DNA from: Trametes villosa
Lineage: Eukaryota; Basidiomycota; Agaricomycetes; Polyporales; Polyporaceae
Assembly: GCA_002964805.2 (NCBI GenBank)
Contig: PUDQ02000005.1
Span: 333,763 to 397,762, forward strand
Reading direction: 5' to 3'
Length of the DNA stretch: 64,000 nt
Every line of letters begins with the position of its first letter. The stretch's first letter is position 1. Positions 35,918 through 46,690 of the stretch are shown in pieces. The notes beneath the pieces were generated by a model. That model was given only the letters and a program-made list of their open reading frames with translations. It was not told where the DNA came from and made no database searches. Position numbers and translations under genes: made by a program.

Positions 35918-36589
35918 CGCTTCTTGACCAGCCCTTGCTTACCTCTCGCGGACACTTGTTGTACTATGACTGTATCCTATACCATCTGGGAGACCCCATG
36001 CTCATCGGCCACCGTGCCCTCCCCGTGCCCCGATATGCCGTCCACGTGCTCCGGTTTGCCACACTGGTCGGGCTTTCACTCTCTTGGGCGAGTCATTCGA
36101 CGCTCTGGCTGTCTCTCTCGAGACTCTGCCCAGAGTTGTATTCATCTGGATTGGTCTATTGTAGATTCTTCGTGTTTCGTTGCACCGCTGTAGGCTGAGA
36201 TTACGCAAACGTCTGCCGCACAGAGCGCAGGTGAACGACTTCGAGTAGCAAGCGGGACTGACTTGTCACCAGCGCGCCGGCCCGATGTTTCAGCTGGTAT
36301 GTATAGCTTGTGTCGTGCATCGTTAGGGCCTCCAACTTACGCGCCTTTCTCTTTTTATCATAGATTAGTGCCGTGTCGCAAACGACCGCGCTGGCTACGG
36401 GCGGCGAGACGTTTCGCGGAGGTGTTTGTTTTGAGCTTACACCGGTTGGGACAGGTTATTGGTATATATGCCAACACTCCCTGCGCTTGATGGACTCATC
36501 CACCCCTCGCACTCTGCTGGTCTGTTTACCTCTAGAATCAGATCCTACCACCACGCCCGCTATTAAACCCGTCACCCCTTGCTTCTAGC
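35918..36589. other. Intergenic region with an unresolved coding-like stretch
   Basis: Coding-like pieces occur on the plus strand (FTLLGESFDALAVSLETLPR near 36075-36134; AEITQTSAAQSA near 36193-36228; TTALATGGETFRGGVCFELT near 36379-36440) with plausible introns between them. I could not join all three in one frame with a start codon. It may be a small gene or a remnant. Confidence 0.35.
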
Positions 36590-38089
36590 ATGTTGCCAAT
36601 CAATTTTGCTCCTCCGCTGTACGTCCAGGAGATGTTCCGCGCAGGATACGGCTACCCTGTCTGGGAAGCCGACCCATACGGAGATCGTGAGATCGGGCTG
36701 GGCACTGTGGTGTCCGTCGATCCGAGGGAGTCGTACAAGCTATTTACTCTGTTCGACGCGACGAAACCAAGGGACCATCCTCTGCAGACCCAAAAAACGC
36801 CGTCGCCCCACAACATCCTTCACCCCCTGCCAAACATTGCATCACGCCTTCTGTGGGCCCCGACGATTAGCTCCAAGAGCCACATGGGTTTTTCTCTCGA
36901 GGAGAAAGGAGCTCAGGCCGTGATACCGGAGTGAGTCTTGCGTTTAAGTGGGTTTCATTCTCGCACTGGTCTAACACGGCGGCCCGCGTTATCAGCCTTC
37001 GCGAGCAGCTTCAGGGGGCGAGTAAACATCCACAAGAAATGCTAGTCGTCGACTCGCGATTCAGGTTCGAGCCCGTCGTGGAGCGTCATGCTCTTCTCAA
37101 CCTCGAACCTCCTGTCTTTTTATCCCGTTTCGCCGGCGCTTGCAAGGACGATCTCGTGCGATACATCGCAGAGAACTTTGACCACTGGCTCGAGTTCGTG
37201 GACCAAGGATCCGAGCTTGGCCTCAAGCAGGAGGATATTTTCTTCGTGCACGGCACTACAAGATCCACTGGGTGGAAGAATGGAGTTTCTTTCGTAGAGG
37301 GCGGGGAGAAGTTCAGTTTGATTGACAACATACGGCTATGCTTCCCGAGGTTCCCCTGGCGCGAGCGTACTCGGGTGTGCACGGTGACCTGGGATTCCGG
37401 CAGTCTGACAAACCGTCATATGGAGCTACCTTCGCAGGTTGTGCCGGGCGTTGCGAAGGGATTGAAGCCCCAATCTACGGTGTTTTTCAATTACTTCAAG
37501 GCCAAGAAGCGTCTCAACCTTTTCAAACCGTTGATTACGCGGCTGACGGACCCGCGATCTTACCCCGCGGTACGTCCTCTATGATACTCCGAGGGAACCA
37601 ACACTACACACGCCGTATTATCGCTAGCCAGTTGATCCTGTCGAGTTCTTGCTGGAGTACATCCTGCGGGTATGTGCAACTCGCGACCATTCTTCGTGAT
37701 GGAAGGACTGACGTACATTGCAGAATTCTAATGCAAAGCTTGCAATCGCGTCGGATACCGACCTTTATGCGATATTCCACGTCTGTGACTGTGCTGATTC
37801 GCGCCTAAACCATTGACGGCTAATCTACGAATTTGGGCAGGCTTATGAAGAGTTCCCTTTGGACGTACCGGGTGCGCTCGCGGAGCTCAAACCGCCCATT
37901 CGCGTTGAGGACATCTCGTGTCACCCGCTCGGATGTATGGCTAAGGTCACTACAGTGGGTACTGTCCGCGCGGATTGGACGAACGTCATTCTCAGTCTGG
38001 AGTCGGGCGGCCTGGTGCGCGCCTCTAGTAGCGAAGAAACGTTGGTGGCCGGCTCGCAGACGGAACGCCTGTACGAGGAAAAGGAATGA
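36590..38089 (+). CDS. Unknown-function basidiomycete family protein, complete copy
   Basis: Five exons: 36590-36930, 36996-37569, 37628-37669, 37724-37780, 37841-38089 (420 aa; introns 54-65 nt, in frame; the 37781 donor GTCTGT is weak). The N-terminus (FRAGYGYPVWEADPYGDREI then YKLFTLFDATKP) has the layout 'GYG-P-W, short spacer, L-F-x-A-x-x-P', which I also recognise in the C-terminal part of the kinase at 6496 (LPLWTPSQVPIGAVGYH, FVTLFNSF). The middle contains YIAENFDHWLEF and QEDIFFVHGT, and the C-terminus contains PVDPVEFLLEYIL and NSNAKLAIASDTDLYAIF; these match the gene at 1-2095. This copy lacks that gene's long extension. No known enzyme motif and no signal peptide are visible. Function unknown. 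Confidence 0.85.
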
Positions 38090-38306
38090 GATGGCTAGTG
38101 CCTACGGTTGTAGACACTGGTTGATGATACTGTATATTATGTGCAACCAAGTCGGCGAATGTATGGTCTCCTGTGTGCGTCGGGGTTGCCTGGCTGGAAG
38201 GGTGCCATGCTTGCCATGTCGATTGTTTGGGCGAGGATCCTCTGCATGAGCGCGTCTTGCGGGCCTGCGTCTATGCGTCTAGCGAGTCACTCGTGTTCAA
38301 CTGATC

Positions 38307-39322
38307 ATGAAGCGAAAGGCGTCCAGAGAGGAAACGCAGCATACGCCCATTCGAGCAAGAGCCCTGGTTGTCCACGACCGGCGGCCCCACGAACATCAGT
38401 TAGAAATGGCAGGTGCTGTATGTGCGCGCGTTCCTCTTTCTACTTCACCTCGGGCTCGTCACCTTCCGACTGCTCCATCGTCATCTGGCGCGCGTGAAAC
38501 CAGGTCGTCGTCCGCAGGTGGAATGCGCACGGCGATGTGGTGTGGGCGCTCGCGTTCTCGCCAGATGGCACGCGGCTGGTGTCGGGGAGCGAATGCGTGA
38601 GGGCGTGGTCTGTTGAGCGGGGGGACTGCTTTGCGATGATGACAGCGCACGACCGGGGCGCGAACGCGGTGGCGCGGTCGGAGGTCGCGTCGGGGTCGGA
38701 TGACAGGAGCGTGCGCCTCCGGGACGCGAACACGTTCGCGCTGAGGTACGTGCTAGAGGGTCACGGGGACGCGGTTATCGGCGTGGCCTTCTTCGACGAG
38801 GACTGCTGGCTCTTGTCCGCAAGCCTCGACGATGGGGAACCCGCGCACATCTGGGACGTTGCGCACGGTACGGTGTACCTCGAGGACGCGTGGGTCGCGG
38901 AGTTCGACACGTACCTGGCGGACTGCTGGTCTGACTGGGACTTGAGCGATGACGGGTACGACACCGAGGACGGGGCGGAGCCAACACGCACGCTGATCGA
39001 AGTTGAAGTCGATGGCTGGATGGTGACGCTCCGCAACTTCTCAACTGGCGAGTGCACATCCAGGCTTACTGGCCATGAAGACGAGATCAACATGACAGAC
39101 GTCTCGCCGGACCAGACGTACGCGGCCTCGGCGTCCGACGACGGCACTGTCCGGCTACGGCGAACCGCCGATGGTTCTTGCGCCCACACCTTCGCTGAGC
39201 ACGAGGATTGTGTTACGGTCGTGAGGTTCAGCCCAGGTGGGGACATATCGGCGTCTGGGGCGGCTGAGGGCTCCGTTCGCATTCGGACGCTGGACGAATG
39301 GAATTCTGACGTCGCGTGGTGA
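38307..39322 (+). CDS. WD40-repeat protein C
   Basis: Two exons, tentative: 38307-38417 and 38504-39322 (309 aa). Exon 2 is secure; the first exon rests on an ATG at 38307 and a GTATGT donor at 38418 that joins in frame. Repeats: WNAHGDVVWALAFSPDGTRL then VSGSE; VASGSDDRSVRLRDA; VIGVAFFDEDCWLLSASLDD then HIWD; TDVSPDQTYAASASDDGTVR; VVRFSPGGDISASGAAEGSV. Several blades are imperfect (LRDA and LRRT instead of LWD), so the propeller may be degenerating. An acidic insert lies in the middle (DWDLSDDGYDTEDGAEPT). Role unknown. Confidence 0.72.
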
Positions 39323-40050
39323 AGTGGTTATGAAGAGGCACCTGCAAGCGAGGGTGACAGCAGTAATGAGGACGGGGGTGGAATAATGAAAAGAAGGGTC
39401 CATGGAGAGCAAGGCGCGGAGGAAGCGGTGTCGAAGCAGGAGTCTGAGAGTCTGGGGAAGACAGCAGAGAGGACGAAGCTGGTAGTGGTGCCGTCCTGTA
39501 GGCCGATACACTGTATCCTGTTGCAAAGCGTTCAACGCGAGTGTCGTTCTGTACGGATATCAAGAGCACTCACGTGGGTCTGGAACTGGGAGCGAGGTTT
39601 CTATGAGCGTTGTGCCTTTCATCTATTGAAACAAGGCTAAGTCGAGACCAAAGCGTGTACTCTTCATCTCATCATACTGAGCAATGCCCAAGGCAGTCGG
39701 GTATCTCGCGCGTAGGCTCTTAGGAGATGGTGTTGCGGTCCGGTGTTACGTGGGCTACTTCACTTCATCCACCATGGTGGGCACTGTGGGATATCAGGGC
39801 CGCTGTCTAACGGGATACACGTACCGAGATAGCCGCGTGAAGCATGACAAGCTTGGCGAATCGGAGTGGCGGAAAAAAGGCTTGGATATTAGCGCGGATG
39901 CGTCCGAGGCTCTCTGGACACGTCCGTGGAGGGGAAGTACACTACGTGAACGCAGAGGCGTATATGGGTCTATCTGCGCAAAATTAGTAGACCATTTTGG
40001 TAAGAAGAATATGACACGCACAGATGGGATAGGGTCCTCTGCTCAGCACG
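39323..40050. other. Intergenic region between convergent genes
   Basis: About 730 bp between the 3' ends of WD40 gene C and the bL31m gene. The open frame at 39684-40163 has no protein-like features and overlaps the bL31m coding region in the antisense direction. No gene supported. Confidence 0.55.
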
Positions 40051-40512
40051 TCACTTCTTCGCCTTCGCGTCTCGCGAGACGGGGTCCACGCTCTCGTCGC
40101 TCGCCTGGTCCATCCAGTCCATGTCTGCGCGCTGTCCACCGAGCTCTCCGAACCTCCTGCTGAACCGACCCATGCGACCCGTCACCTCGTCCTCCTCCTC
40201 GTCCATGCCGACGAAGCGCGCGGCGTTCCAGAGCGGGTTGTTCGTCGTGTCACGCGTGAGGCGAATGAGCGAGCGAGGGGAGGTCGTGTAGTGGATGACC
40301 GTTGAGCCGTCGACGCGGACGAGTCGTTGCGGAAAGATGGGCACGGCGGGGTTGGGAAGCTTCTTTTGGCGGCGTTTCCAGACGTGGGTCCGGCCGTACG
40401 GTGAGGACGAGACGGAGCGCGTCTGCAGCGTTCCCGCCGCCAGCGCAACTTTTGAGACCGAGCTTGAGCCCGCGGCCGAGCGGGACGAAGAGAGCGCGGC
40501 GAGGAGACTCAT
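40051..40512 (-). CDS. MRPL36: Mitochondrial large-subunit ribosomal protein bL31m
   Basis: Single exon, 153 aa, ATG at 40512. The N-terminus MSLLAALSSSRSAAGSSSVS is rich in Ser, Ala and Arg without acidic residues, as in mitochondrial targeting signals. The core VDGSTVIHYTTSPRSLIRLT then RDTTNNPLWN matches the DGS-(x)n-IRL-x-x-D-x-x-NNPLWN signature of the fungal bL31m family (yeast Mrpl36). GRFSRRFGELGG corresponds to the following conserved SLDRFNKRY segment. The acidic/basic tail ends in DAKAKK. It acts in the mitochondrial ribosome large subunit. Further in-frame codons upstream of 40512 (to 40695) would place residues before the targeting signal and are excluded. Confidence 0.9.
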   Translation of the reverse strand: MSLLAALSSSRSAAGSSSVSKVALAAGTLQTRSVSSSPYGRTHVWKRRQKKLPNPAVPIFPQRLVRVDGSTVIHYTTSPRSLIRLTRDTTNNPLWNAARFVGMDEEEDEVTGRMGRFSRRFGELGGQRADMDWMDQASDESVDPVSRDAKAKK

Positions 40513-41343
40513 AGCGGGGGTAGGCGGAAAGAATGAGCAGGTGAAGGTGGCAGAGAGACGGCGTTGTTTGTGCTTGTTAGGATCCAAAGCCCCCGCCTTC
40601 CTTTCCTGGATTTCTTCTCGCCTCCAGTCCGAGATTATCGGAGTCGCTGCTTGCTTACTACCATCATCCAGCCAGATACCTCGACATCTAATCATGGATA
40701 TATCACAACTGCTATCTAGTCAGATATCCATCTATGACGATATTGTCGACAGTCGAGACCACTTGCGCCGACCCAGAGGATAACTGGCGTTCAAGTCGCC
40801 GCTTGGTAAGACTTGTGCAGACGGATAGCACCTGCTTCCCAGAAGCCGTCTGATAAGGTACATGTCTCGAGTGCTCAAATTTTACACTACTCTTTGATAC
40901 AAACAGATTCTGTAGAGCATCTTTGAGAGAGGTGTTCGTTTCCGCTGCACAGGAGCCGGGGTACTGAGGCGAGGCGAGGCGACGCTGCGGCGTATAGAGC
41001 CCAAGTGTAACAGTTCTTATATGCAAGCTACGAGGTCTATGATGATATACGGTGCGCTATCCATCTACGTGTCCGTGATACCGCACCGGGATAGCCGTGC
41101 AATAACAAAGTGTTTCTAAGCAGGATGAATGGCACTGGTGCGTATCCTCCTATTTTTGACGGCGTCGCAACCACGGGATATCCTCATATTTTCCAACTTA
41201 GGACCTCATACAGATATATAAACGGCTTTCATAAAATCTCCGCACTGTGCACTGTCGACGCTAGCCTGTCACTGTCTACTCCGCTCGGTCTGTCGGTCGC
41301 GATCATACTCTTTCAATCGCGCTCGTCACACCAGGACCATACT
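40513..41343. other. Divergent promoter region between bL31m and WD40 gene D
   Basis: It contains the 42-bp element at 40560-40601 shared with the region upstream of 56272. A minus-strand open frame at 40712-41026 begins with TTG, not ATG, and was not accepted. No gene supported. Confidence 0.5.
40560..40601 (+). promoter_or_regulatory. 42-bp element shared with 56056-56097
   Basis: 39 of 42 bases match the segment at 56056-56097 (begins GGCGTTGTTTGTGC, contains GATCCAAAGCC, ends CCGCCTTCC). It lies 48-89 nt upstream of the bL31m start, in reverse orientation relative to that gene. Confidence 0.7.
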
Positions 41344-42875
41344 ATGGAGTTGCCCCTGCTCACATCGGACAACGATCCTGGCGCTGATCCCGTCGAGCCA
41401 TTCCCAATCCTCAGTGCATACGGTGAGAGCACAGTTGAATCAGCCTCGCGGCTCTCTTACTGATAACGAATGTACACGAACTCGTGTCCGGCTACCCCTT
41501 AGATGCTGCGTATGACGCATGCGACAGTAGGACTCCCACCCTGACACCAATTCCGATCCTGGACCCCACTACGCACGAAACCGCCCACGATCCTAGCGCA
41601 CATTCGCCGTCCCCTACGGTTTATCAGGGTCATCCTGTCCATGGGGGTCCAGTCACGTCCCTCGTGTCCTCCGAAGATGGAAAGTGGGTCGCGAGTGGCT
41701 CCGTGGACGGGACGCTTTTCCTGTGGTCGATGCACGTCGGGCAGTTCACCGCACGGCGTGGGGATCAATATCACTTCTTCCCCGCCATATACGCCCTCGC
41801 CTTCTCCCCCGACAGCACGCGTCTCGCCTGCGCACACGCGTATGGGTACTACATCAGGCGGCTGCACGACGAAGACGGGTCTTGCGCAGGTTGGGAGGAG
41901 TCGAAGGTCTCTCGCGCGCTCCCCGACGGCCCTAGGGCGATGCATATGATAGCCTGGTCCTCCGACGGCACGCGCATCGTCACCGGCTCCGAGGATGGCG
42001 CGTCCGCGTACATCTGGGACTCGACCACGCACGTCCTCCTTCGCATAATCCGCGGCAGGAGTGATGCCGAGAAGCTCACCTTCCTCCTCTCTTCTCCCCG
42101 CGGTGGCTGGCTCGCGTGCGGCCGCAAGAAGGGTCCCTGCGAAATCTGGAACATCGACGACGGCGAGCTGTGCGCGACGCTGGTTCACGACGGCGATGAC
42201 GATCAACGTACGACATCTCATGTCGTGTTCGACGCTAAGGGCAAGCACGTCGCCACCTGCTCCGAGGACGAAGACGGCGGGAGTACACTGGACGTTTGGA
42301 AGCTCTCCAGCGCCAGGGATGGGGCCCAGGCCTGGAAACTGGTCGCCAGGGCCGAGTCGAAGACGGGCTGGAACTCCCCAGGTGTAATTCGGAACGCATG
42401 GTTCTTCCCCTACGACAAACTCGCCCTGCGAATGCTCGCAGTGAACGGGGACAGGATCCACCTCGCCGAATGGGACGTGTCAAAAGAGGCTTCCATGGAG
42501 AATCCGCCTTGCTGGAAACAGCAGCGCTGGGACCATGATGGGGCCGTCACCGCTAGCTGCTTCTCCCCCGACGGAGACTACCTCGTCACCGCGTCGTCCC
42601 ATCGTGCCGTACGGCTTTGGGAGACGGTCAGGCAGCCGCGCGAGCCGACCGACGTCACCGAGCACCGGGAGCGGCAGAGGGAGGTGACGCTCATCACGTT
42701 CTGCAACCGCGGAGAGCGCGTGGCGTCCGGCGCGAAGGACGGGAGCGTGTGTTTCCATCTTGGGCGTCGCCCGGATCTGCGAAGCATGGCATGGTTTCGT
42801 CAATCCTCGTGGCTTCAGAACATCAATACGAGAGGGCTGGAGACTGTTTGGTCTCGATGGTACGGTACACGCTAA
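41344..42875 (+). CDS. WD40-repeat protein D
   Basis: Two exons: 41344-41422 and 41503-42875 (483 aa; 80-nt intron in frame). A proline/threonine-rich N-terminus (TPTLTPIPILDPTTHE) precedes the repeats. Blades: VTSLVSSEDGKWVASGSVDG then TLFLWS; YALAFSPDSTRLACAHAYGY; IAWSSDGTRIVTGSEDGASA then YIWD; LLSSPRGGWLACGRKKGPCE then IWNI; HVVFDAKGKHVATCSEDEDG then DVW; ASCFSPDGDYLVTASSHRAV then RLWE; FCNRGERVASGAKDGSV. Seven blades fit a single beta-propeller. The same order and spacing occur in gene E, making them tandem paralogs. The C-terminal 30 residues differ from E and could hide an unrecognised last intron. Confidence 0.88.
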
Positions 42876-43517
42876 CGCGTCCTATGTATGTTTCTCGAGC
42901 ACTGTATCCTATCAAAATGTAAATATGGCTGATATTTGGTTTGCTATAGGCGGTGGAATATGAGACGGAAACGCTGTATCGCAAGGCAGTAGTCCTTTCG
43001 TCGACTGAGGGATCGGTCTACCAAAGGGGAGCGCTATGCGCCGCTCACCGGAGAACGTTCGCGAAATCGTCGGGGGCTCTACATCGTGTCCTCGCCCTCC
43101 CAGAGCGCGACAAGCCACACTGCCGCCTCACCTCAGACGCGACACACCAACGCACAAAAGCAAGGCATCTGACCAATACAGACACGCTACGAGCTGTAAC
43201 ATACTATGACGTGTTTCAGATCCGCGTATTCCATGGATGCGCCGGAGTGCCTCTATCATTTCAACACACGGGCGATGAATGAAAACCCTCTACAACAGCG
43301 GAGTCGGCCGCATGGGTGCGCACGTCGACTGATTGTGTTTCAAGCGGTCTGAATCCATCTGCGCTGCTGTGAAACTCATAATGCGCTGCCAGTTTATAAA
43401 CCATCTCAAGGCTGCTTCGTCGCAAGCGAGCGATTTTCCATCCCTCATCCGCCGAGATCTCGTTCGACCAGCCGCACGACCACTCTCCTACAGCACGCAT
43501 CTTACCAGGCTCCTATC
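42876..43517. other. Intergenic region between WD40 genes D and E
   Basis: About 640 bp, containing the 3' UTR of D and the promoter of E. No gene supported. Confidence 0.55.
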
Positions 43518-44840
43518 ATGAAAACATCTCCCCCCGTATCCGATGGCACCAACACGGGAGTGGGTGTTATTTCGCCAACCCCGCACCCCTTGCGCCGCCC
43601 CTCCGAAGGCGAGAGACCACCACCAGCAGATGATGCTCCACCTGCATATGGTGACTCAGAGCCCGAGCTGCCCCAATGCTACAATAATTCACGTCAGGCC
43701 GTCACGTCGTTAGCGGCCTCCGAGGACGGAAACTATATCGCCAGTGGCTTCGAGGACGGGAAGGTCTATCTGTGGATGGCCCGAGCTTTGCGCCATGATC
43801 TTCACGAACCCGAGCGCCGCTCTCTAGATTTCGTACACAACGCCCCCTGCATGTTCCAGGCTGACGACACTGCGGTACACGCGCTCGCCTTTTCCCCGGA
43901 CAATCGGTTGGCGTCCGCGCATGGGAGCGGGCGCGTCAAGGTGTGGATCGTCGGCGAACCCGGGTTCAGCGCGCGCGCGCAGCTGCTGCTAGGAGCAGTG
44001 AACGCCCCGCCGAAATGCAATACAGGCCAAGCGGCGCGTGCGGTAGCCTGGTCTGCCGGCCGTAACCCGACCCGCATTGCTGTCGGGGCCGACGACGGGA
44101 CCCTGTACGAGTGGGACACGGACACGTACAAGATCCTCAACAAACACGACGGCGCACATTCCTCTCCAATCACCTTCGTTCTCTACTCGCCCGATGGTTG
44201 CTTCCTGGCAAGTGTTGGCAACCGGGGACCCTGCGTCCTTACCCGGAACATGGGTGAAGATGGAAGCCAAGAGGTGCCGCCACCGCAGCGAGACGACCGT
44301 GGAAATGGGAAGATTGTACATGCCGCATTCGATAGGGGGAGCAGGCGCCTTGCCACCTGCTGTGACGATGGGCGCGTGCAGATTTGGTTCTTCAAAGAAG
44401 AGGATGGAAACCGAATTACGACCAACGAGGTACCGGAGTCCCATGGCTCAGTGCGGAGCGCTTTGTTCGGGCCTCGCAACGTGCTTCTTCTCGCAACCGT
44501 CAAAGGCCAGAAGATGGGTTTGGGCGCAATGGGTGGCACTTGGAACCACGAGACGTCCTGGCTCGCGCGCACCTTGCCGAAGGAGAACGTCTCGATGGAG
44601 AGTGCATGCATATCCCCAGACGGCGAGCACGTAGCATTTGCGGCGTCCCGCCCCTCTCCCAGGGTGCATATCTGGGGACGGAGCATATGGGCGTTTTCCC
44701 CGGACGAGATAATCAGGCATGGGGCCAAAGTCACGCAAATGATGTTCTGCCGCTATGGACTTCGGGAAGTTTTCGTGTCAGGCGCGAGAGACGGTACGGT
44801 GCACTTTGCATGGGCGCCGCGGGGCCGCGACGAATACTAG
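43518..44840 (+). CDS. WD40-repeat protein E
   Basis: Single exon, 440 aa, ATG at 43518. A Pro/Gly-rich N-terminus (RPSEGERPPPADDAPPAYG) precedes the repeats. Blades: VTSLAASEDGNYIASGFEDG then KVYLWM; ALAFSPDNRLASAHGSGRV then KVW; VAWSAGRNPTRIAVGADDGT then LYEWD; LYSPDGCFLASVGNRGPCVL; AAFDRGSRRLATCCDDGRV then QIWF; ACISPDGEHVAFAASRPSPR then VHIW; FCRYGLREVFVSGARDGTV. It parallels gene D blade for blade (VTSLxxSEDGxxxASG, LASVGNRGPC against LACGRKKGPC), so D and E arose by tandem duplication; the intron in D is absent here. Likely a scaffold or sensor propeller, partner unknown. Confidence 0.9.
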   Translation: MKTSPPVSDGTNTGVGVISPTPHPLRRPSEGERPPPADDAPPAYGDSEPELPQCYNNSRQAVTSLAASEDGNYIASGFEDGKVYLWMARALRHDLHEPERRSLDFVHNAPCMFQADDTAVHALAFSPDNRLASAHGSGRVKVWIVGEPGFSARAQLLLGAVNAPPKCNTGQAARAVAWSAGRNPTRIAVGADDGTLYEWDTDTYKILNKHDGAHSSPITFVLYSPDGCFLASVGNRGPCVLTRNMGEDGSQEVPPPQRDDRGNGKIVHAAFDRGSRRLATCCDDGRVQIWFFKEEDGNRITTNEVPESHGSVRSALFGPRNVLLLATVKGQKMGLGAMGGTWNHETSWLARTLPKENVSMESACISPDGEHVAFAASRPSPRVHIWGRSIWAFSPDEIIRHGAKVTQMMFCRYGLREVFVSGARDGTVHFAWAPRGRDEY

Positions 44841-45369
44841 GACCTATGTCGGCAAGGTCGGGCAGCAGGCCCGGCGCAGGGGTTGAGAGGACTAATGCAG
44901 AGTGGCGGTTGTTACGCTACTACGATAGGGATGAGTACATACGACCAAATCATGTTCGCGCGAGGATGATCAATACGGAGAAGGGTGATGTTTCGAAGGC
45001 ATGAATAGCCTGGATTGATGTAAGAATGTCCGGACGGTATGGCAGTTACTACTCGTGCATACATCTGGATAGCGCGGGGTGCCACGAGGGTCGCAGTGTC
45101 TTGGAGGACTCGGAGGGACCATTCGAGAAGCATTCGAAGAGAGAGCCGACCGCCTGGGTAAGAGCAAACCCAAATTTACGAGCATATCAACTGCCAGAGA
45201 GAAGGTTCGCCAGAACAGAGACTGGGCGGAAGGCGATGGGAGAATGCGTTAGCCATACATCGGAAAACCAGAGTATAGAGACGTACCCCACGACGCCCAC
45301 AGCCATCCCCGCTCGCCGCTCGCCGCGAACCACGGGCTCCCGCATGCTCCTGCACATTCGCAACGTCGA
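44841..45369. other. Intergenic region
   Basis: Downstream of WD40 gene E. Open frames have no recognisable features. The right edge grades into the repeat copy starting near 45370. Confidence 0.5.
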
Positions 45370-46150
45370 TGGCGACTGGGCTACCTCGCACGCGCGCGCG
45401 CGCACACACCGTCTTCGTCGTCTTCGCTGTCTTGCTGTATCCACCACCCGATTTGACCACGGCCATTGCACCAGCGCAGGGACATGTATGCAACAAACGA
45501 CGTACCGATCGACACCTCTCCTCAGGCCCTCGCGCCTTCGGCACCTCTCCGCACACGAGTCTCCGCGGCTCGCGCACGTAGCGGACGCGCCACCGGGACG
45601 CCGCCGCCCGTGCGTTCGCTCGAGGACGGTGCAGAATCGCGCGAGCCGCGAGCACCACGCCTCCGCTGTGCTTTGCGGACGCGGAGGCGGAGTGCAGCCG
45701 ACCGCACCGCGCGCACTCGGCCTGCCCACAGTCGGGCACCTTTTGACGGATTGGTAGATTCGGCGGACTCGGAACAGGCGGGTTTGGGCGAGGATACGGA
45801 TACGCACCGCGGCCTGAGTCGATACGAGGAGAGCCTGCGATACCGCACCCCGTATGTCCCCAAAGACGCGGATTGGGCGCCCACGGGGTGCACGAGAGCC
45901 TGAGCGCGGCGGGCGAGACGCACTCCTTGCCACGCAGCACGCTGCACGGGAGAGTGAGTGCGCGTTGAGCCGGGCGTTCACCACCTGCTGTACCCTCCCC
46001 GCCGGCGGAGCGTACGTCACCGTGACGGACACCGACACGAACATACCTCCTCTTCTTCTTCTCGTTGCTCCGCTACGCCTCCTTTTCGTTTCCGTGCGTA
46101 GCTACCCAAAGCACGCCGCCACGGTGCACTTGTCCACGCCGAGCGACCGA
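45370..46150 (-). repeat. Repeat R, copy 1 (minus orientation)
   Basis: On the minus strand this contains GGAGTGCGTCTCGCCCGCC, GGGCGCCCAATCCGCGTC, GTGCGTATCCGTATCCTCGC and GGTACGTCGTTTGTTGCAT in that order. The first three recur in copy 2 (plus strand, 46.26-46.69 kb) and the last, with flanks, in copy 3 (54.56-55.25 kb). Copies 1 and 2 face each other across about 115 bp. The homology is at DNA level. Frames inside it (ATNDVPIDTSP in copy 1, ATNDVPIATPP in copy 3) could be relics of a coding sequence. Confidence 0.75.
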
Positions 46151-46261
46151 CTCGGAGAGCTCACATCCGCGGCCTTCGACTCGGGGGGCGCGCATCGCAT
46201 CCGAGTCCGCGGGAAGCCGCACCCTGTTTGCCACGACGAAAGACTCGGAAGCACAGCCAGC

Positions 46262-46690
46262 GTCCGCGTCGCTCGGCGTGGACAAGTGCACCGTAGGGGG
46301 TGCTTTGGGTAGCTGCGTAAGGAAACGAAAGGGAGGCGTAGAAGAAGAGGAGGTAAGTTCGTGTCCGTGTCCGTGGTGCACGCTCCGGGGCCCGGGAGGG
46401 CACGGCAGGTTGTGCTCGCCCGGCTCAACGCGCACTCATCCTCCTGCACTGCGTGCTGCGTGACAAGGAGTGCGTCTCGCCCGCCCTGGCTCTCGTGGAT
46501 TCTATGGGCGCCCAATCCGCGTCGTCGGAGACATATACACGGCGACGGCGTGCGGTATCCCCGAGTCGTATTGACTCAGGCCCAGGTGCGTATCCGTATC
46601 CTCGCCCAAACTCGCCCATTGATCCGTCGGATGAGACATTCAACGGGATCTCCGAGGCAGAAGCAGTACAAGGACTTGACGCCCAGCAGA
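46262..46690 (+). repeat. Repeat R, copy 2 (plus orientation)
   Basis: It begins GTCGCTCGGCGTGGACAAG, the mirror of the end of copy 1 around 46150, and keeps the GCTTTGGGTAGCT, GGAGTGCGTCTCGCCCGCC, GGGCGCCCAATCCGCGTC and GTGCGTATCCGTATCCTCGC blocks. After about 46640 it diverges and joins the segment duplicated with the four-TM gene. Confidence 0.75.

Noticed and set aside
38761..39282. Long minus-strand frame over WD40 gene C
   Set aside because: Antisense shadow; the plus strand carries the WD repeats.
39684..40163. 159-codon plus-strand open frame
   Set aside because: Composition is not protein-like and its 3' part is antisense to the bL31m gene.
40712..41026. 104-codon minus-strand open frame
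   Set aside because: It begins with TTG, has no upstream exon I could find, and no recognisable domain.
45176..46044. Two 250-290-codon minus-strand frames
   Set aside because: They lie inside repeat R and differ in frame between copies; no start, splice or domain support.
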